Assembly (NCBI GenBank): GCA_934365945.1
Contig: CAKRNE010000001.1
Location: 333,953 to 397,952 of the forward strand
Direction: 5' to 3'
DNA length: 64,000 nucleotides
Source: an uncultured Agathobacter sp.
GTDB taxonomy: Bacteria > Bacillota > Clostridia > Lachnospirales > Lachnospiraceae
Within the stretch, counting starts at the first letter, position 1; each line of letters opens with the position of its first letter. Position numbers and translations under genes: made by a program. The notes under the pieces were generated by a model, which was not told the DNA's origin, ran no database searches, and saw only the letters and a program-made list of their open reading frames with translations. Shown here one piece after another: positions 1 to 8,304 of the stretch.

Positions 1-455
1 CTTCTTTTCCTTAAAACCCCATCCTTAATAAAACCTACCTTTTCAAGCAGATTAAGCGAAGGTTTATTATCTATATTACATTTTGCCTCAATGAGATACA
101 GTCTATCTTTTGACAAGTATTCTGAAATCATCTTTTTTACAGCTTCAGTGCCATAACCTTTACCATGCCACTTTTCACCAATAACATAACCAATTTCACC
201 AATCCTTAATTCTTGATATGGTATATCAAAAGATATATATCCTATGCATGCACCACTTTCTTTTTCAACAATTACCCATGCATTCGTATTTTTCACCATA
301 GCATTTACAAAAGAATTCATCTGATCCATATTCATTGGATATCCCATTATAAAATCACCCAAATGCTCATCTGTCCCCCATCCCTCGAAGCATGTTGAAG
401 CATCTTCATTCACAAAATGGCGAATGTATAATCGCTCTGTTTCCATTTTCATCAT
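1..455 (-). CDS. GNAT N-acetyltransferase, RimJ/RimL-like (3' end cut by window edge)
   Basis: The reverse strand reads from ATG at 455 without a stop to the window edge, about 151 codons. The start has an AAGGAG ribosome site (462-467); a second ATG follows directly. The translation begins with METERLYIRHF, typical of RimJ/RimL-type acetyltransferases, and has the acetyl-CoA pyrophosphate-binding motif (EKWHGKGYGTEAV, about residues 93-105) followed by an N-x-x-S-x-x-L-x-E-K-x-G-F block, the usual C-terminal GNAT signature. Such enzymes transfer an acetyl group to an N-terminal or small-molecule amine; the substrate cannot be told. It is the last gene on the left, and only a few C-terminal residues should be missing. 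Confidence 0.85.
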   Translation of the reverse strand, partial: MMKMETERLYIRHFVNEDASTCFEGWGTDEHLGDFIMGYPMNMDQMNSFVNAMVKNTNAWVIVEKESGACIGYISFDIPYQELRIGEIGYVIGEKWHGKGYGTEAVKKMISEYLSKDRLYLIEAKCNIDNKPSLNLLEKVGFIKDGVLRKR

Positions 456-536
456 AGAACTCCTTTTCCATCTACATTATGACTTGGCACCACTACATCA
501 ATTAATCCTACTATAACATACTTTTAAACTGTAAAA

Positions 537-566
537 AAGGGTTTCCGAGAAATCTCGGAAACCCTT
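537..566 (-). terminator. Rho-independent terminator behind the displaced tuf end
   Basis: GGGTTTCCGA, GAAA loop and TCGGAAACCC form a perfect hairpin. On the minus strand it is followed by a run of six T. It lies 35 bp beyond the tuf-like stop at 601, where a tuf terminator is expected. Confidence 0.85.
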
Positions 567-600
567 GAATTTACTAGATATTTACACTACTAACAAGTAA

Positions 601-657
601 TTACTCGATAATAGTAGCAACACGGCCTGAACCTACAGTACGTCCACCCTCACGATA
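601..657 (-). pseudogene. tuf 3'-end remnant (last ~18 codons of EF-Tu)
   Basis: Read on the minus strand this gives [17 protein letters not shown] followed by TAA. It differs from the C-terminus of the intact tuf at 3410 by one residue (VIE there). The DNA differs from the intact copy at about five positions, mostly silent, plus one single-base gap at the inner edge (near 655); homology ends there. It has no start, only the tail, followed by its own terminator. It is either the original end of this tuf, displaced by an insertion, or the scar of a second tuf copy. The 17 bases matching GTACGTCCACCCTCACG are identical in both copies. Confidence 0.8.
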
Positions 658-757
658 CTTTAATCCCGTTTTACCCTGCATTTTTTATGTTTTTCTATCC
701 AAAATACAGTGAAAAATGGCTGATTTACATAGTCTATTTTTATTTGCCTGATTTCTT

Positions 758-774
758 GGCACCGTTTTGGCACC
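758..774. repeat. 17-bp direct repeat, left copy
   Basis: GGCACCGTTTTGGCACC, itself GGCACC-N5-GGCACC, recurs in the same orientation at 3198-3214. The two copies bracket the peptide/MFS/regulator segment. They could be recombinase-binding repeats of an integrated element; no integrase is present. Confidence 0.75.
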
Positions 775-874
775 GGAAGCCTCAGTCAAAAAGCTTCTCT
801 TCTGCTGTTTATACTCTTCTCTATCAGCTTTAATTTATAGCCAAAAAGCAGCCAGTTTTTCATATAAATAATTT

Positions 875-2134
875 CTAATAACTTTTATCGCCTTTCTTCA
901 AAGGAGAAAACGTAATCTTATTTGCCAAAAGAAAAAGAATTATTATTACAATACCAAATCCCACAAAAAGTGAACTTGTATCAACAACAGTAACTTTGTA
1001 TATAATACTAATCACAAAAGATACCACTGGCGCGCATGCGTATGTAAGTGAAAATCGAATTGCAGAAACACGTCCTATATATTCTTTAGTAACTTCTTTT
1101 ACAAATTTCACTTGTACATAAGTAATCATTAATCCCAATGCTGCACCAATTATTATCGAACCGATTAGCAACAGTAATTTTTGAGTTATAGGATTTGCAA
1201 TATATTTTGAAACAAATGCAATAAAAACATAGTATACACCTAAAACAATTCCACAAAATGTAACAAGTGTATTATTTTTTTTCTCCTCTTTCATTTTTGC
1301 AAAAGTCAATGATCCCAAAATAGTACCAATAGTTACGCTTACACTTAGTAATGAAACAATTTTGGCATCTCCACTAAACATTTCTCTTGCAATCGGGGCG
1401 AGCAGTGCATCAAATGGAACCACTGCTGAATTAATTAGAATACATAAAAAACATAGTTTTAATAGCTTCTTATGGTCAAATACATAACTAAATCCATCTC
1501 TAAGCGAAATTAAATATTCTCTGCCAATTATTCGGTTTGTCTTCTTTTCTTCTTGAACAGAAAATTCTATTTTTACTATAAGCAACGCTGATATTAAAAA
1601 TATCAAAGCATCTATCGCTAAAGAAATACCTATTCCAAATGAACTAATCACTATGCCTGACAAGCCAGTTCCAACTAATACTGCTATTTTGGTACAAGAC
1701 ACATTGACACTTACACCTTTATCATAATGTTCATTAGGAAGTACATGCTGAATAACTGCTACCCCTGCTGGCATATGAAATGCTTCTATTAATGAAATGG
1801 ATATTGTCATAAAAACCAATATTAATGGTGAAAGCATGTTTTGTGTATATACATATAATATATACAAAACTAACAGAACTCGAGCTATATCTGAAAGTAC
1901 TAACACTTTCTTTTTATTCATATTCTCGACTAATGGACCTATAAATGGTTGAATAATTACAGAAGTAGCTTGATTAATACCAAAAATAATCGCAGACCAC
2001 CCTGCACTATTTGTAAGTAAATATACCAACCATGTAAAAAGTATTGTATCTAATGAATCACCACAGCGGTTAATAATATTAGAAGTCAGCAGATAAACAT
2101 AATTGTGGTTATGATATAACTCATGTTTATTCAT
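875..2134 (-). CDS. MFS-family exporter next to a radical-SAM peptide locus
   Basis: A 419-residue polytopic membrane protein with about 12 hydrophobic segments. Its pattern fits the major facilitator superfamily, drug or peptide efflux type: an early N-R-C-G-D-S segment and a loop with VENMNKKK between helices 2 and 3. I chose ATG 2134 because a GAGAGG ribosome site lies 7-12 bases upstream; an upstream in-frame ATG (2155) lies inside that site. It follows a radical-SAM stub by 13 bp and a 35-codon peptide gene, so export of a small peptide or self-immunity is a reasonable inference, not shown by the sequence. It is the last gene of this short operon. Confidence 0.75.
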   Translation of the reverse strand: MNKHELYHNHNYVYLLTSNIINRCGDSLDTILFTWLVYLLTNSAGWSAIIFGINQATSVIIQPFIGPLVENMNKKKVLVLSDIARVLLVLYILYVYTQNMLSPLILVFMTISISLIEAFHMPAGVAVIQHVLPNEHYDKGVSVNVSCTKIAVLVGTGLSGIVISSFGIGISLAIDALIFLISALLIVKIEFSVQEEKKTNRIIGREYLISLRDGFSYVFDHKKLLKLCFLCILINSAVVPFDALLAPIAREMFSGDAKIVSLLSVSVTIGTILGSLTFAKMKEEKKNNTLVTFCGIVLGVYYVFIAFVSKYIANPITQKLLLLIGSIIIGAALGLMITYVQVKFVKEVTKEYIGRVSAIRFSLTYACAPVVSFVISIIYKVTVVDTSSLFVGFGIVIIILFLLANKITFSPLKKGDKSY

Positions 2135-2147
2135 ATCTGTTACCTCT

Positions 2148-2360
2148 CTAATCATAATTTAGATTGTTTAGTGTCGTAGGTTCCCCTCCAGATAATGTAA
2201 TAACTTTTAATCCCAAATCTTTTAATTGGTCACACACCTCAAGAGCTTCTGATGTATTCAACTCATCGGGTAGCGCTTCTGCACAACTTGAACCGCAATG
2301 TTTACAACGCATATTACAACCCATTGTTATTTCCCATACAGCTGTAGTTAATTTATTCAT
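2148..2360 (-). pseudogene. Radical-SAM peptide maturase, truncated to the N-terminal 70 residues
   Basis: The product starts MNKLTTAVWEITMGCNMRCK, with the C-x3-C-x2-C iron-sulfur motif (CNMRCKHC) of radical SAM enzymes and, near residue 60, the S-adenosylmethionine-contacting GGEP motif. It then stops after residue 70, whereas peptide-modifying members with a SPASM tail are normally 350-450 residues. The catalytic barrel and any SPASM domain are therefore missing, by internal deletion or premature stop. It has a good ribosome site (AGGAGAG) and lies between a short peptide gene and an exporter, the usual order in a RiPP operon. It should be inactive unless a full-length copy elsewhere serves the peptide. 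Confidence 0.8.
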
Positions 2361-2401
2361 ATATTCTCTCCTATAATCCTTTTTAAATAAAAAAGATCTA
2401 C

Positions 2402-2425
2402 TCTATATTTCTTTTTATATAGAGC
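2402..2425 (-). terminator. Attenuator-like hairpin between peptide gene and radical-SAM stub
   Basis: CTCTATAT and ATATAGAG pair around an A/T-rich loop; on the minus strand a run of six T begins six bases after the stem. Partial terminators directly after a RiPP precursor are common and raise precursor over enzyme. Confidence 0.6.
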
Positions 2426-2441
2426 AAGTCTTTTCTACAAA

Positions 2442-2549
2442 CTACATTCTCACACCTGTTCCGTACATAACTGGTCCAAATAAGTTCTTAGAGGTTTTTA
2501 ATTCAGAAATCTCTACAAACTCCAAGCTCAATTCTTCAAGATTAAACAT
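2442..2549 (-). CDS. Putative RiPP precursor peptide, 35 aa
   Basis: ATG 2549 has a strong GGGAGGTGG ribosome site nine bases upstream; a longer reading from 2636 has none. The 35-residue product has an acidic N-terminal half (leader-like, MFNLEELSLEFVEISEL) and a C-terminal part, KTSKNLFGPVMYGTGVRM, that is basic, glycine-rich and free of cysteine. It is followed by an attenuator, a radical-SAM fragment and an MFS exporter, an order typical of ribosomally made, modified peptides. With no cysteine it cannot be a thioether sactipeptide; an aromatic or carbon-carbon crosslinked type is possible. I do not recognise the family, and the peptide may be unmodified because the maturase is broken. Confidence 0.6.
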   Translation of the reverse strand: MFNLEELSLEFVEISELKTSKNLFGPVMYGTGVRM

Positions 2550-2583
2550 TTTTATCCACCTCCCGTTTATTGAATTTATCTTA

Positions 2584-2612
2584 AAAATACATCTCTTATT
2601 TTCAAATGTCAA
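2584..2612 (-). promoter_or_regulatory. Sigma-A promoter of the peptide/radical-SAM/MFS operon
   Basis: Minus-strand TTGACA (2607-2612), 17-bp spacer, TATTTT (2584-2589), about 35 bp upstream of the peptide start. Confidence 0.7.
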
Positions 2613-2708
2613 GTTATTTTCATTATTTTTTTCCAAATTTCGAGTTCAAATTCTCGTTTTATTTGTAACATATTTTCCATTTTCTACGCATACATCAGAT
2701 CTCTTAAC

Positions 2709-3151
2709 CACTTATAAATGTCCGTAAAATTGCAAAAGCAACTGGAATCAGTGCTACAACCTTATATTCAATCATTCAAAAAGATTCCAATATTCGATTT
2801 GATTTTGCTTTAAGACTTGCAAACGAATTGCAAATTGATGTGAATGAGATATGTTCTGCCAGTCCATTTTCTGACACAATTAAGGAAGAAGAGATTTATC
2901 CTACACTTCCAGACGGTTTGAACGGAGCCTTAGACGCAAGTCGTGTAAAGACTTACTTAAAAAATTCTATGTATCCGTTGATGTATCTTTTTGGCAAAAA
3001 TAGTATGCCTGATGTAGATAATCTACTTACATCATTCTATCAGCTTGATGATGAAGCCAGACAGGAAGTTGTAGAAACAATCCGTCTGAAACTGCAATAT
3101 CATCGAGATCCGAAACGTGCTGAACAGATCAAGCAGATTAAAGGTTGGTAA
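2709..3151 (+). pseudogene. 5'-truncated Cro/CI-type HTH regulator
   Basis: The frame is open from 2709 directly after a TAA and has no ATG at its head. It begins inside a helix-turn-helix domain: VRKIAKATGISATTLYSIIQ, then LRLANELQIDVNEIC, as in XRE-family regulators. The first about 20 residues of the domain (helix 1) are absent. The remaining about 120 residues form an acidic helical tail ending in KGW. A TTG at 2828 could start translation but would omit the whole HTH. The gene ends at a strong terminator. It is divergent from the peptide operon, so it may once have been the element's repressor. Truncation is the simplest reading; an unusual start codon is less likely. Confidence 0.65.
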
Positions 3152-3157
3152 AAAATC

Positions 3158-3196
3158 ACTCCTGTGAATGGCAAACATTCGCAGGAGTTTCTTTTT
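3158..3196 (+). terminator. Rho-independent terminator after the HTH remnant
   Basis: ACTCCTGTGAATG and CATTCGCAGGAGT form a 13-bp stem with one mismatch, followed by TTCTTTTT on the plus strand. Confidence 0.85.
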
Positions 3197-3197
3197 G

Positions 3198-3214
3198 GGC
3201 ACCGTTTTGGCACC
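3198..3214. repeat. 17-bp direct repeat, right copy
   Basis: Second exact copy of GGCACCGTTTTGGCACC, same orientation as 758-774, immediately after the HTH terminator. Confidence 0.75.
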
Positions 3215-3327
3215 ACTGGTCTTATTTTTCAATTTTAAATTTATCTGTATTTTATCTTGCTGATAAATATTTCGCTATTTCTCTACTTATAATTTTTCAA
3301 ATCATTCTCTCTTTAAGATACAGAAAA

Positions 3328-3353
3328 ACCCGTAGAACCGAAGTTCTACGGGT
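3328..3353 (-). terminator. tuf terminator
   Basis: ACCCGTAGAAC, TTCG tetraloop, GTTCTACGGGT, then TTTTTC on the minus strand, 57 bp beyond the tuf stop. Its sequence is unrelated to the terminator at 537-566. Confidence 0.9.
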
Positions 3354-3409
3354 ATCTTACGTTTAGACACAACGTTATCTTACGATAACAAATCCATATT
3401 AAGATTGTA

Positions 3410-4597
3410 TTACTCGATAACTGTAGCAACACGTCCAGAACCTACTGTACGTCCACCCTCACGGATAGCGAATGTAAGACCCTGCTCCATAGCTACTGGA
3501 TGGATGAGCTCGATTGTCATCTCTACGTTATCACCAGGCATGCACATCTCTGTTCCTGCTGGAAGCTCGCAAACACCTGTTACGTCTGTTGTTCTGAAGT
3601 AGAACTGTGGACGATAGTTGTTGAAGAATGGAGTATGACGTCCACCCTCGTCCTTTGTAAGAACGTAAACCTGAGCTGTGAACTTACGGTGACATGTTAC
3701 TGTACCAGGCTTAGCAAGAACCTGTCCACGAACGATCTGGTCACGGTTAACACCACGGAGAAGTGCTCCGATGTTATCACCAGCCTGAGCCTCGTCTAAC
3801 TGCTTACGGAACATCTCGATTCCAGTAACAACAGTCTTCTGAACGTCCTCTTTAACACCAAGGATCTCTAACTCGTCGTTGAGGTGAAGTGTACCACGCT
3901 CTACTCTACCAGTTGCAACAGTACCACGACCTGTGATTGTGAATACGTCCTCTACTGGCATAAGGAATGGCTTATCTGTATCACGCTGTGGATCTGGGAT
4001 GTAAGAATCAACAGTATCCATAAGCTCCATGATCTTGTCTCCCCAAGGTCCGTTTGGATCCTCAAGAGCCTTAAGAGCTGATCCCTGGATGATTGGGCAA
4101 TCATTGAATCCGTACTCCTCAAGCTGCTCTGTAACTTCCATCTCTACGAGCTCGATAAGCTCTGGATCGTCAACCATATCACACTTGTTAAGGAATACGA
4201 TGATGTAAGGAACACCTACCTGACGAGAAAGGAGGATGTGCTCCTTTGTCTGAGCCATAACACCATCAGTAGCAGCAACAACGAGGATAGCACCATCCAT
4301 CTGAGCTGCACCAGTGATCATGTTCTTTACGTAGTCAGCATGTCCAGGACAGTCAACGTGTGCGTAATGTCTCTTATCTGTCTCATACTCAACGTGAGCT
4401 GTAGAAATTGTGATACCACGCTCTCTCTCCTCTGGAGCCTTATCAATGTTAGCGAAATCTGTAGCTGTGTTACCAGCGACACGAGCTGCTAATACTGCTG
4501 TAATAGCTGCTGTTAAAGTTGTTTTACCATGATCTACGTGACCGATGGTACCAATATTACAATGTGGTTTTGTTCTTTCAAATTTAGCCTTTGCCAT
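3410..4597 (-). CDS. tuf: Elongation factor Tu
   Basis: A 395-residue GTPase that delivers aminoacyl-tRNA to the ribosome. The sequence shows the G1 loop [10 protein letters not shown] (about residues 18-27), the switch region with [16 protein letters not shown] (G3) and NKCDMVDD (G4), then two beta-barrel domains ending in [15 protein letters not shown]. Length and order are as in the family. AGGAGG lies before ATG 4597. It is separated from fusA by 210 bp and has its own strong promoter, so it can be made apart from the rpsL-rpsG-fusA operon. Its last ~18 codons are partly duplicated at 601-657, so the 3' end of this copy may derive from an inserted element. Confidence 0.98.
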   Translation of the reverse strand: MAKAKFERTKPHCNIGTIGHVDHGKTTLTAAITAVLAARVAGNTATDFANIDKAPEERERGITISTAHVEYETDKRHYAHVDCPGHADYVKNMITGAAQMDGAILVVAATDGVMAQTKEHILLSRQVGVPYIIVFLNKCDMVDDPELIELVEMEVTEQLEEYGFNDCPIIQGSALKALEDPNGPWGDKIMELMDTVDSYIPDPQRDTDKPFLMPVEDVFTITGRGTVATGRVERGTLHLNDELEILGVKEDVQKTVVTGIEMFRKQLDEAQAGDNIGALLRGVNRDQIVRGQVLAKPGTVTCHRKFTAQVYVLTKDEGGRHTPFFNNYRPQFYFRTTDVTGVCELPAGTEMCMPGDNVEMTIELIHPVAMEQGLTFAIREGGRTVGSGRVATVIE

Positions 4598-4662
4598 TTT
4601 GAAACGTCCTCCTTAAACTTTTATGCCCCATGGGCTATTTTTATAATCTACCGACTGCTTTG

Positions 4663-4691
4663 ATTATACGAAATAATCAAAGTTTTTTCAA
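4663..4691 (-). promoter_or_regulatory. tuf promoter
   Basis: Minus-strand TTGAAA (4686-4691), exactly 17 bp, TATAAT (4663-4668). A GGCA-TCCCC / GGGGA-TGCC hairpin at 4703-4733 just upstream may end readthrough from fusA. Confidence 0.85.
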
Positions 4692-4807
4692 GTAAATTTT
4701 ATGGCAAATCCCCCTTTTTCAAGGGGAAATGCCTTTATTTTTGATTTTTATACCATATATAGTATATATTTCATCATTTGTACTATAATTTGTTTGCTAA
4801 TCTGCAA

Positions 4808-6925
4808 TTATTTTGCGTGGTTAGCAAGAACCTTGTCCTGTACATTCTTTGGAACCGGCTCATATCTGTCGAAGAACATTGAGTAGTTTCCACGTCCCTG
4901 TGTCTTAGAACGAAGGTCTGTAGAGTAACCGAACATCTCTGCAAGTGGTACATATGCATGTACAATCTTTCCACCGCCGAGATCGTCCATACCCTCGATA
5001 CGTCCACGACGAGAGTTAACGTCACCGATAACGTCTCCCATGTACTCCTCAGGCATTGTAACCTCTACCTTCATGATAGGCTCAAGTAATACAGGTGATG
5101 CCTTTGCCATAGCCTCTTTGAAACACATAGATCCGGCAATGTGGAATGCCATCTCTGATGAATCGACCTCATGGTAAGATCCATCGTATACTGTTGCATG
5201 GATACCAACTACTGGGAATCCACCAAGAGAACCGGCCTTTGTAGCCTCCTCGATACCTTCGCCGATTGATGGGATGTACTCCTTTGGAATAGCACCACCG
5301 ACAACCTCTGAATCGAACTTGAAAAGTTCTTCTCCATTGGCATCCATTGGCTCGAAGCGAACCTTACAGTGTCCGTACTGTCCACGTCCACCTGACTGCT
5401 TAGCATATTTGTATTCCTGATCAACAGCCTTTGTAAATGTCTCCTTGTAAGCAACCTGAGGTGCACCAACGTTTGCCTCAACCTTGAACTCACGGAGAAG
5501 ACGGTCAACGATGATCTCAAGGTGAAGCTCACCCATACCAGCGATGATTGTCTGACCTGTTTCCTGATCAGTATGAGCACGGAATGTAGGATCCTCCTCT
5601 GCAAGCTTTGCAAGAGCCTCACCTAACTTACCCTGTCCAGCTTTTGTCTTTGGCTCGATAGCGAGCTCGATAACTGGCTCTGGGAACTCCATAGACTCAA
5701 GGATAACCGGATGTTGCTCATCACAGATTGTATCACCTGTTGTTGTGAATTTAAATCCAACAGCAGCAGCGATATCACCTGAGTAAACCTCATCCAATTC
5801 CTGTCTCTTATTAGCATGCATCTGAAGAATACGTCCGATACGCTCTTTCTTATCCTTTGTTGCATTTAATACATAAGAACCTGCCTTACATTTTCCTGAG
5901 TAAACACGGAAGAATGCAAGCTTTCCTACGAATGGATCTGCCATGATCTTGAATGCAAGTGCTGAGAATGGCTCATCATCTGATGAATGTCTCTCAATCT
6001 CATTTCCCTCAAGATCTGTTCCCTTGATTGAAGGGATATCTGTAGGAGCTGGCATGTACTCAACAATAGCGTCAAGTAACTTCTGTACACCCTTGTTACG
6101 GTATGCAGAACCACAACATACAGGTACTGCTGTACACTCACATGTTGCTTTACGAAGAACCTTCTTCATATCCTCTACAGATGGCTCCTCACCCTCAAGA
6201 TACTGCATCATGAGATCGTCATCTAACTCACAGATTTTCTCAATGAGCTCTGTACGGTACTCTGCAGCCTGATCAGCCATATCTCCAAGATCATCAGTAA
6301 CTGTAATATCGTCACCCTTCTCATCATTGTAGATATATGCCTTCATCTCGAAAAGGTCGATGATTCCTTTGAAATCGTCCTCTTTACCGATTGGTAACTG
6401 AAGTACGATAGCATTTTTTCCTAATCTTGTACGAATCTGGTCAACAGCTCCGTAGAAGTTTGCACCTAAGATATCCATCTTATTGATGAATGCCATACGA
6501 GGTACATTGTATGTGTCAGCCTGACGCCAAACGTTCTCTGACTGAGGCTCAACACCACCCTTTGCACAGAACACACCAACTGCGCCATCAAGTACACGGA
6601 GTGAACGCTCAACTTCTACTGTGAAGTCAACGTGGCCCGGTGTATCGATGATGTTGATACGATGCTCAAGTGCTCCTGGCTTTGGTTTAGTGAACTCTTC
6701 AAGTGTCCAGTGACATGTTGTAGCGGCAGAAGTAATTGTAATACCTCTTTCCTGCTCCTGCTCCATCCAGTCCATGGTAGCAGTACCTTCATGAGTATCA
6801 CCGATTTTATAGTTAATACCAGTATAATAAAGAATACGCTCTGTCAGTGTTGTTTTACCAGCATCGATATGAGCCATGATTCCAATATTTCTGGTTCTCT
6901 CAAGTGGATATTCTCTTCCAGCCAA
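4808..6925 (-). CDS. fusA: Elongation factor G
   Basis: A 705-residue translocase GTPase. It shows the G1 loop [15 protein letters not shown] (about residues 17-31), [13 protein letters not shown] (switch I), [15 protein letters not shown] (G3) and NKMDILGA (G4), followed by domains II-V in normal order (GMGELHLEI in domain III). The only plausible start is TTG at 6925, with AGGAGG 8 bases upstream, giving [19 protein letters not shown]; the first ATG inside would remove the G1 loop. It is the third gene of the rpsL-rpsG-fusA operon, 103 bp behind rpsG. Homologue EF-Tu follows under a separate promoter. Confidence 0.98.
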   Translation of the reverse strand: MAGREYPLERTRNIGIMAHIDAGKTTLTERILYYTGINYKIGDTHEGTATMDWMEQEQERGITITSAATTCHWTLEEFTKPKPGALEHRINIIDTPGHVDFTVEVERSLRVLDGAVGVFCAKGGVEPQSENVWRQADTYNVPRMAFINKMDILGANFYGAVDQIRTRLGKNAIVLQLPIGKEDDFKGIIDLFEMKAYIYNDEKGDDITVTDDLGDMADQAAEYRTELIEKICELDDDLMMQYLEGEEPSVEDMKKVLRKATCECTAVPVCCGSAYRNKGVQKLLDAIVEYMPAPTDIPSIKGTDLEGNEIERHSSDDEPFSALAFKIMADPFVGKLAFFRVYSGKCKAGSYVLNATKDKKERIGRILQMHANKRQELDEVYSGDIAAAVGFKFTTTGDTICDEQHPVILESMEFPEPVIELAIEPKTKAGQGKLGEALAKLAEEDPTFRAHTDQETGQTIIAGMGELHLEIIVDRLLREFKVEANVGAPQVAYKETFTKAVDQEYKYAKQSGGRGQYGHCKVRFEPMDANGEELFKFDSEVVGGAIPKEYIPSIGEGIEEATKAGSLGGFPVVGIHATVYDGSYHEVDSSEMAFHIAGSMCFKEAMAKASPVLLEPIMKVEVTMPEEYMGDVIGDVNSRRGRIEGMDDLGGGKIVHAYVPLAEMFGYSTDLRSKTQGRGNYSMFFDRYEPVPKNVQDKVLANHAK

Positions 6926-7028
6926 GGTTTTTTCCTCCTATATTTAGTGTCCTATGCACAACCGGACTCTGTTACAAATCCGGTACGCTGCATGAATCAA
7001 AAGCAAAGCTGTATGCTTCTTACAGAAA

Positions 7029-7499
7029 CTAGAATCTGTAATGTGCGAATGCCTTGTTTGCCTCTGCCATCTTGTGCATATCTTCTTTTCTCTTAACAGA
7101 TGCGCCTGTGTTGTTAGCTGCATCCATGATCTCGTTAGCTAATCTCTCAGCCTGAGTTTTCTCTCCTCTGGCACGTGAGAATGCTGTTAACCAACGAAGG
7201 CCTAAAGCCTGACGACGATCAGGGCGAACCTCGATTGGTACCTGATATGTGGCACCACCGATACGTCTTGCTTTTACTTCGAGAGCTGGCATTACATTGT
7301 TCATAGCCTCTTCGAATACTTCAAGAGCTGGTCTTCCTGTCTTCTCTTCTACTGTAGCAAATGCTCCGTATACAATCTTCTGAGCTACGCCTTTCTTACC
7401 GTCTAACATAATGCTGTTAACAAGCTTTGTAACTACTTTGCTGTTGTACATTGGATCTGCTAATACGTCTCTTTTCTGAGTATGTCCTTTACGTGGCAC
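7029..7499 (-). CDS. rpsG: 30S ribosomal protein S7
   Basis: The 156-residue product is S7, which nucleates assembly of the 30S head and binds its own operon mRNA in many bacteria. It shows [20 protein letters not shown] at the start and the conserved [14 protein letters not shown] and RWLTAFSR blocks. I place the start at GTG 7499: an AAGGAGGG ribosome site lies just upstream, inside a reading that would otherwise begin at ATG 7520, and the family begins with MPRK. It sits 171 bp after rpsL; the gap contains small inverted repeats (for example CCTGCA-TC-TGCAGG) that could be a regulatory site, but I cannot assign one. Confidence 0.97.
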   Translation of the reverse strand: MPRKGHTQKRDVLADPMYNSKVVTKLVNSIMLDGKKGVAQKIVYGAFATVEEKTGRPALEVFEEAMNNVMPALEVKARRIGGATYQVPIEVRPDRRQALGLRWLTAFSRARGEKTQAERLANEIMDAANNTGASVKRKEDMHKMAEANKAFAHYRF

Positions 7500-7670
7500 G
7501 TTACTTCCCTCCTTAATCATGATATTTGTGGATTAATTCATCGGTACTCACATGTGTCTCTCTAATGTGTTCGTGCGGAATTGTATTCATAAAGTGAAAT
7601 CCTGCATCTGCAGGTCTAATCCCAACACTAACCTACTTTAGTTCTGTTTGTGATACACAATGTTGCTAAA

Positions 7671-8090
7671 TTATTTAGCAGCTTTTGGTCTCTTTGCGCC
7701 GTACTTAGAGCGAGCCTGTTTTCTGTTTGCAACACCTGCAGTATCTAATGTACCACGGATGATATGGTAACGTGTACCTGGTAAATCCTTAACACGGCCA
7801 CCACGAATCAGAACAACGCTATGCTCCTGTAAGTTGTGTCCCTCACCAGGAATGTATGAAGTTACTTCGATTCCGTTTGAAAGACGAACTCTGGCGATCT
7901 TTCTAAGAGCTGAGTTAGGCTTCTTAGGAGTAGCTGTCTTAACAGCTGTACATACACCACGCTTCTGTGGAGAAGAAGTGTTGATTGGCTTCTTCTGGAG
8001 AGAGTTAAAGCTTCTCTGAAGAGCTGGTGCTGTAGACTTCTTTACAGATGTCTGACGTCCTTTTCTTACTAACTGGTTAAATGTTGGCAT
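7671..8090 (-). CDS. rpsL: 30S ribosomal protein S12
   Basis: The 139-residue S12 of the decoding centre, with [12 protein letters not shown] at the N-terminus, the [16 protein letters not shown] block that carries the streptomycin-resistance lysine, and [21 protein letters not shown] 8090 has GGAGGTG upstream; a longer reading from 8135 adds 15 residues not found in the family. It is the first gene of the rpsL-rpsG-fusA operon and has a near-consensus promoter at 8144-8172. Residues at the known streptomycin sites look wild-type (KKPNS). Confidence 0.98.
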   Translation of the reverse strand: MPTFNQLVRKGRQTSVKKSTAPALQRSFNSLQKKPINTSSPQKRGVCTAVKTATPKKPNSALRKIARVRLSNGIEVTSYIPGEGHNLQEHSVVLIRGGRVKDLPGTRYHIIRGTLDTAGVANRKQARSKYGAKRPKAAK

Positions 8091-8143
8091 TATTTTCACC
8101 TCCTGTTTTATTTTAAGCAGTGCAATCTTATGCACGCTAAAAT

Positions 8144-8172
8144 ATTATACAAATCCTTGTCTGTTTTGTCAA
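8144..8172 (-). promoter_or_regulatory. Promoter of the rpsL-rpsG-fusA operon
   Basis: Minus-strand TTGACA (8167-8172), 17 bp, TATAAT (8144-8149): a full consensus promoter. Confidence 0.9.
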
Positions 8173-8228
8173 GCCCAATTTTTAAGGCATAAAAACATTT
8201 TTACAAGGCATTTTCCGTGATATAAACT

Positions 8229-8256
8229 AAAGAAGCCCGGTTTCCCGGACTTCTTT
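8229..8256 (-). terminator. Terminator of the rpoBC operon
   Basis: AAAGAAGTCCGG, GAAA loop, CCGGGCTTCTTT on the minus strand, 48 bp beyond the rpoC stop; it separates rpoBC from the rpsL promoter. Confidence 0.8.
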
Positions 8257-8304
8257 GTTTTTGGTTTGTAACAGCTTCTATAGCTTAAGTACAAACATCG
8301 GTAA

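Larger units (their letters stand above)
456..874. other. Intergenic stretch with displaced tuf end, terminator and 17-bp repeat
   Basis: About 420 bases without an intact gene. It holds a strong minus-strand terminator (537-566), a 57-bp fragment matching the tuf 3' end (601-657) and the left copy of a 17-bp repeat (758-774). I see no other ORF. Confidence 0.8.

Noticed and set aside
2164..2376. Plus-strand frame over the radical-SAM stub
   Set aside because: It is the mirror of a frame with a clear CxxxCxxC motif and lacks its own initiation signal.
5209..5622. Open frames inside fusA, rpoB and rpoC on both strands (e.g. this one)
   Set aside because: They overlap highly conserved genes in other frames and have arginine/serine-rich composition from frame-shifted codons, without ribosome sites.
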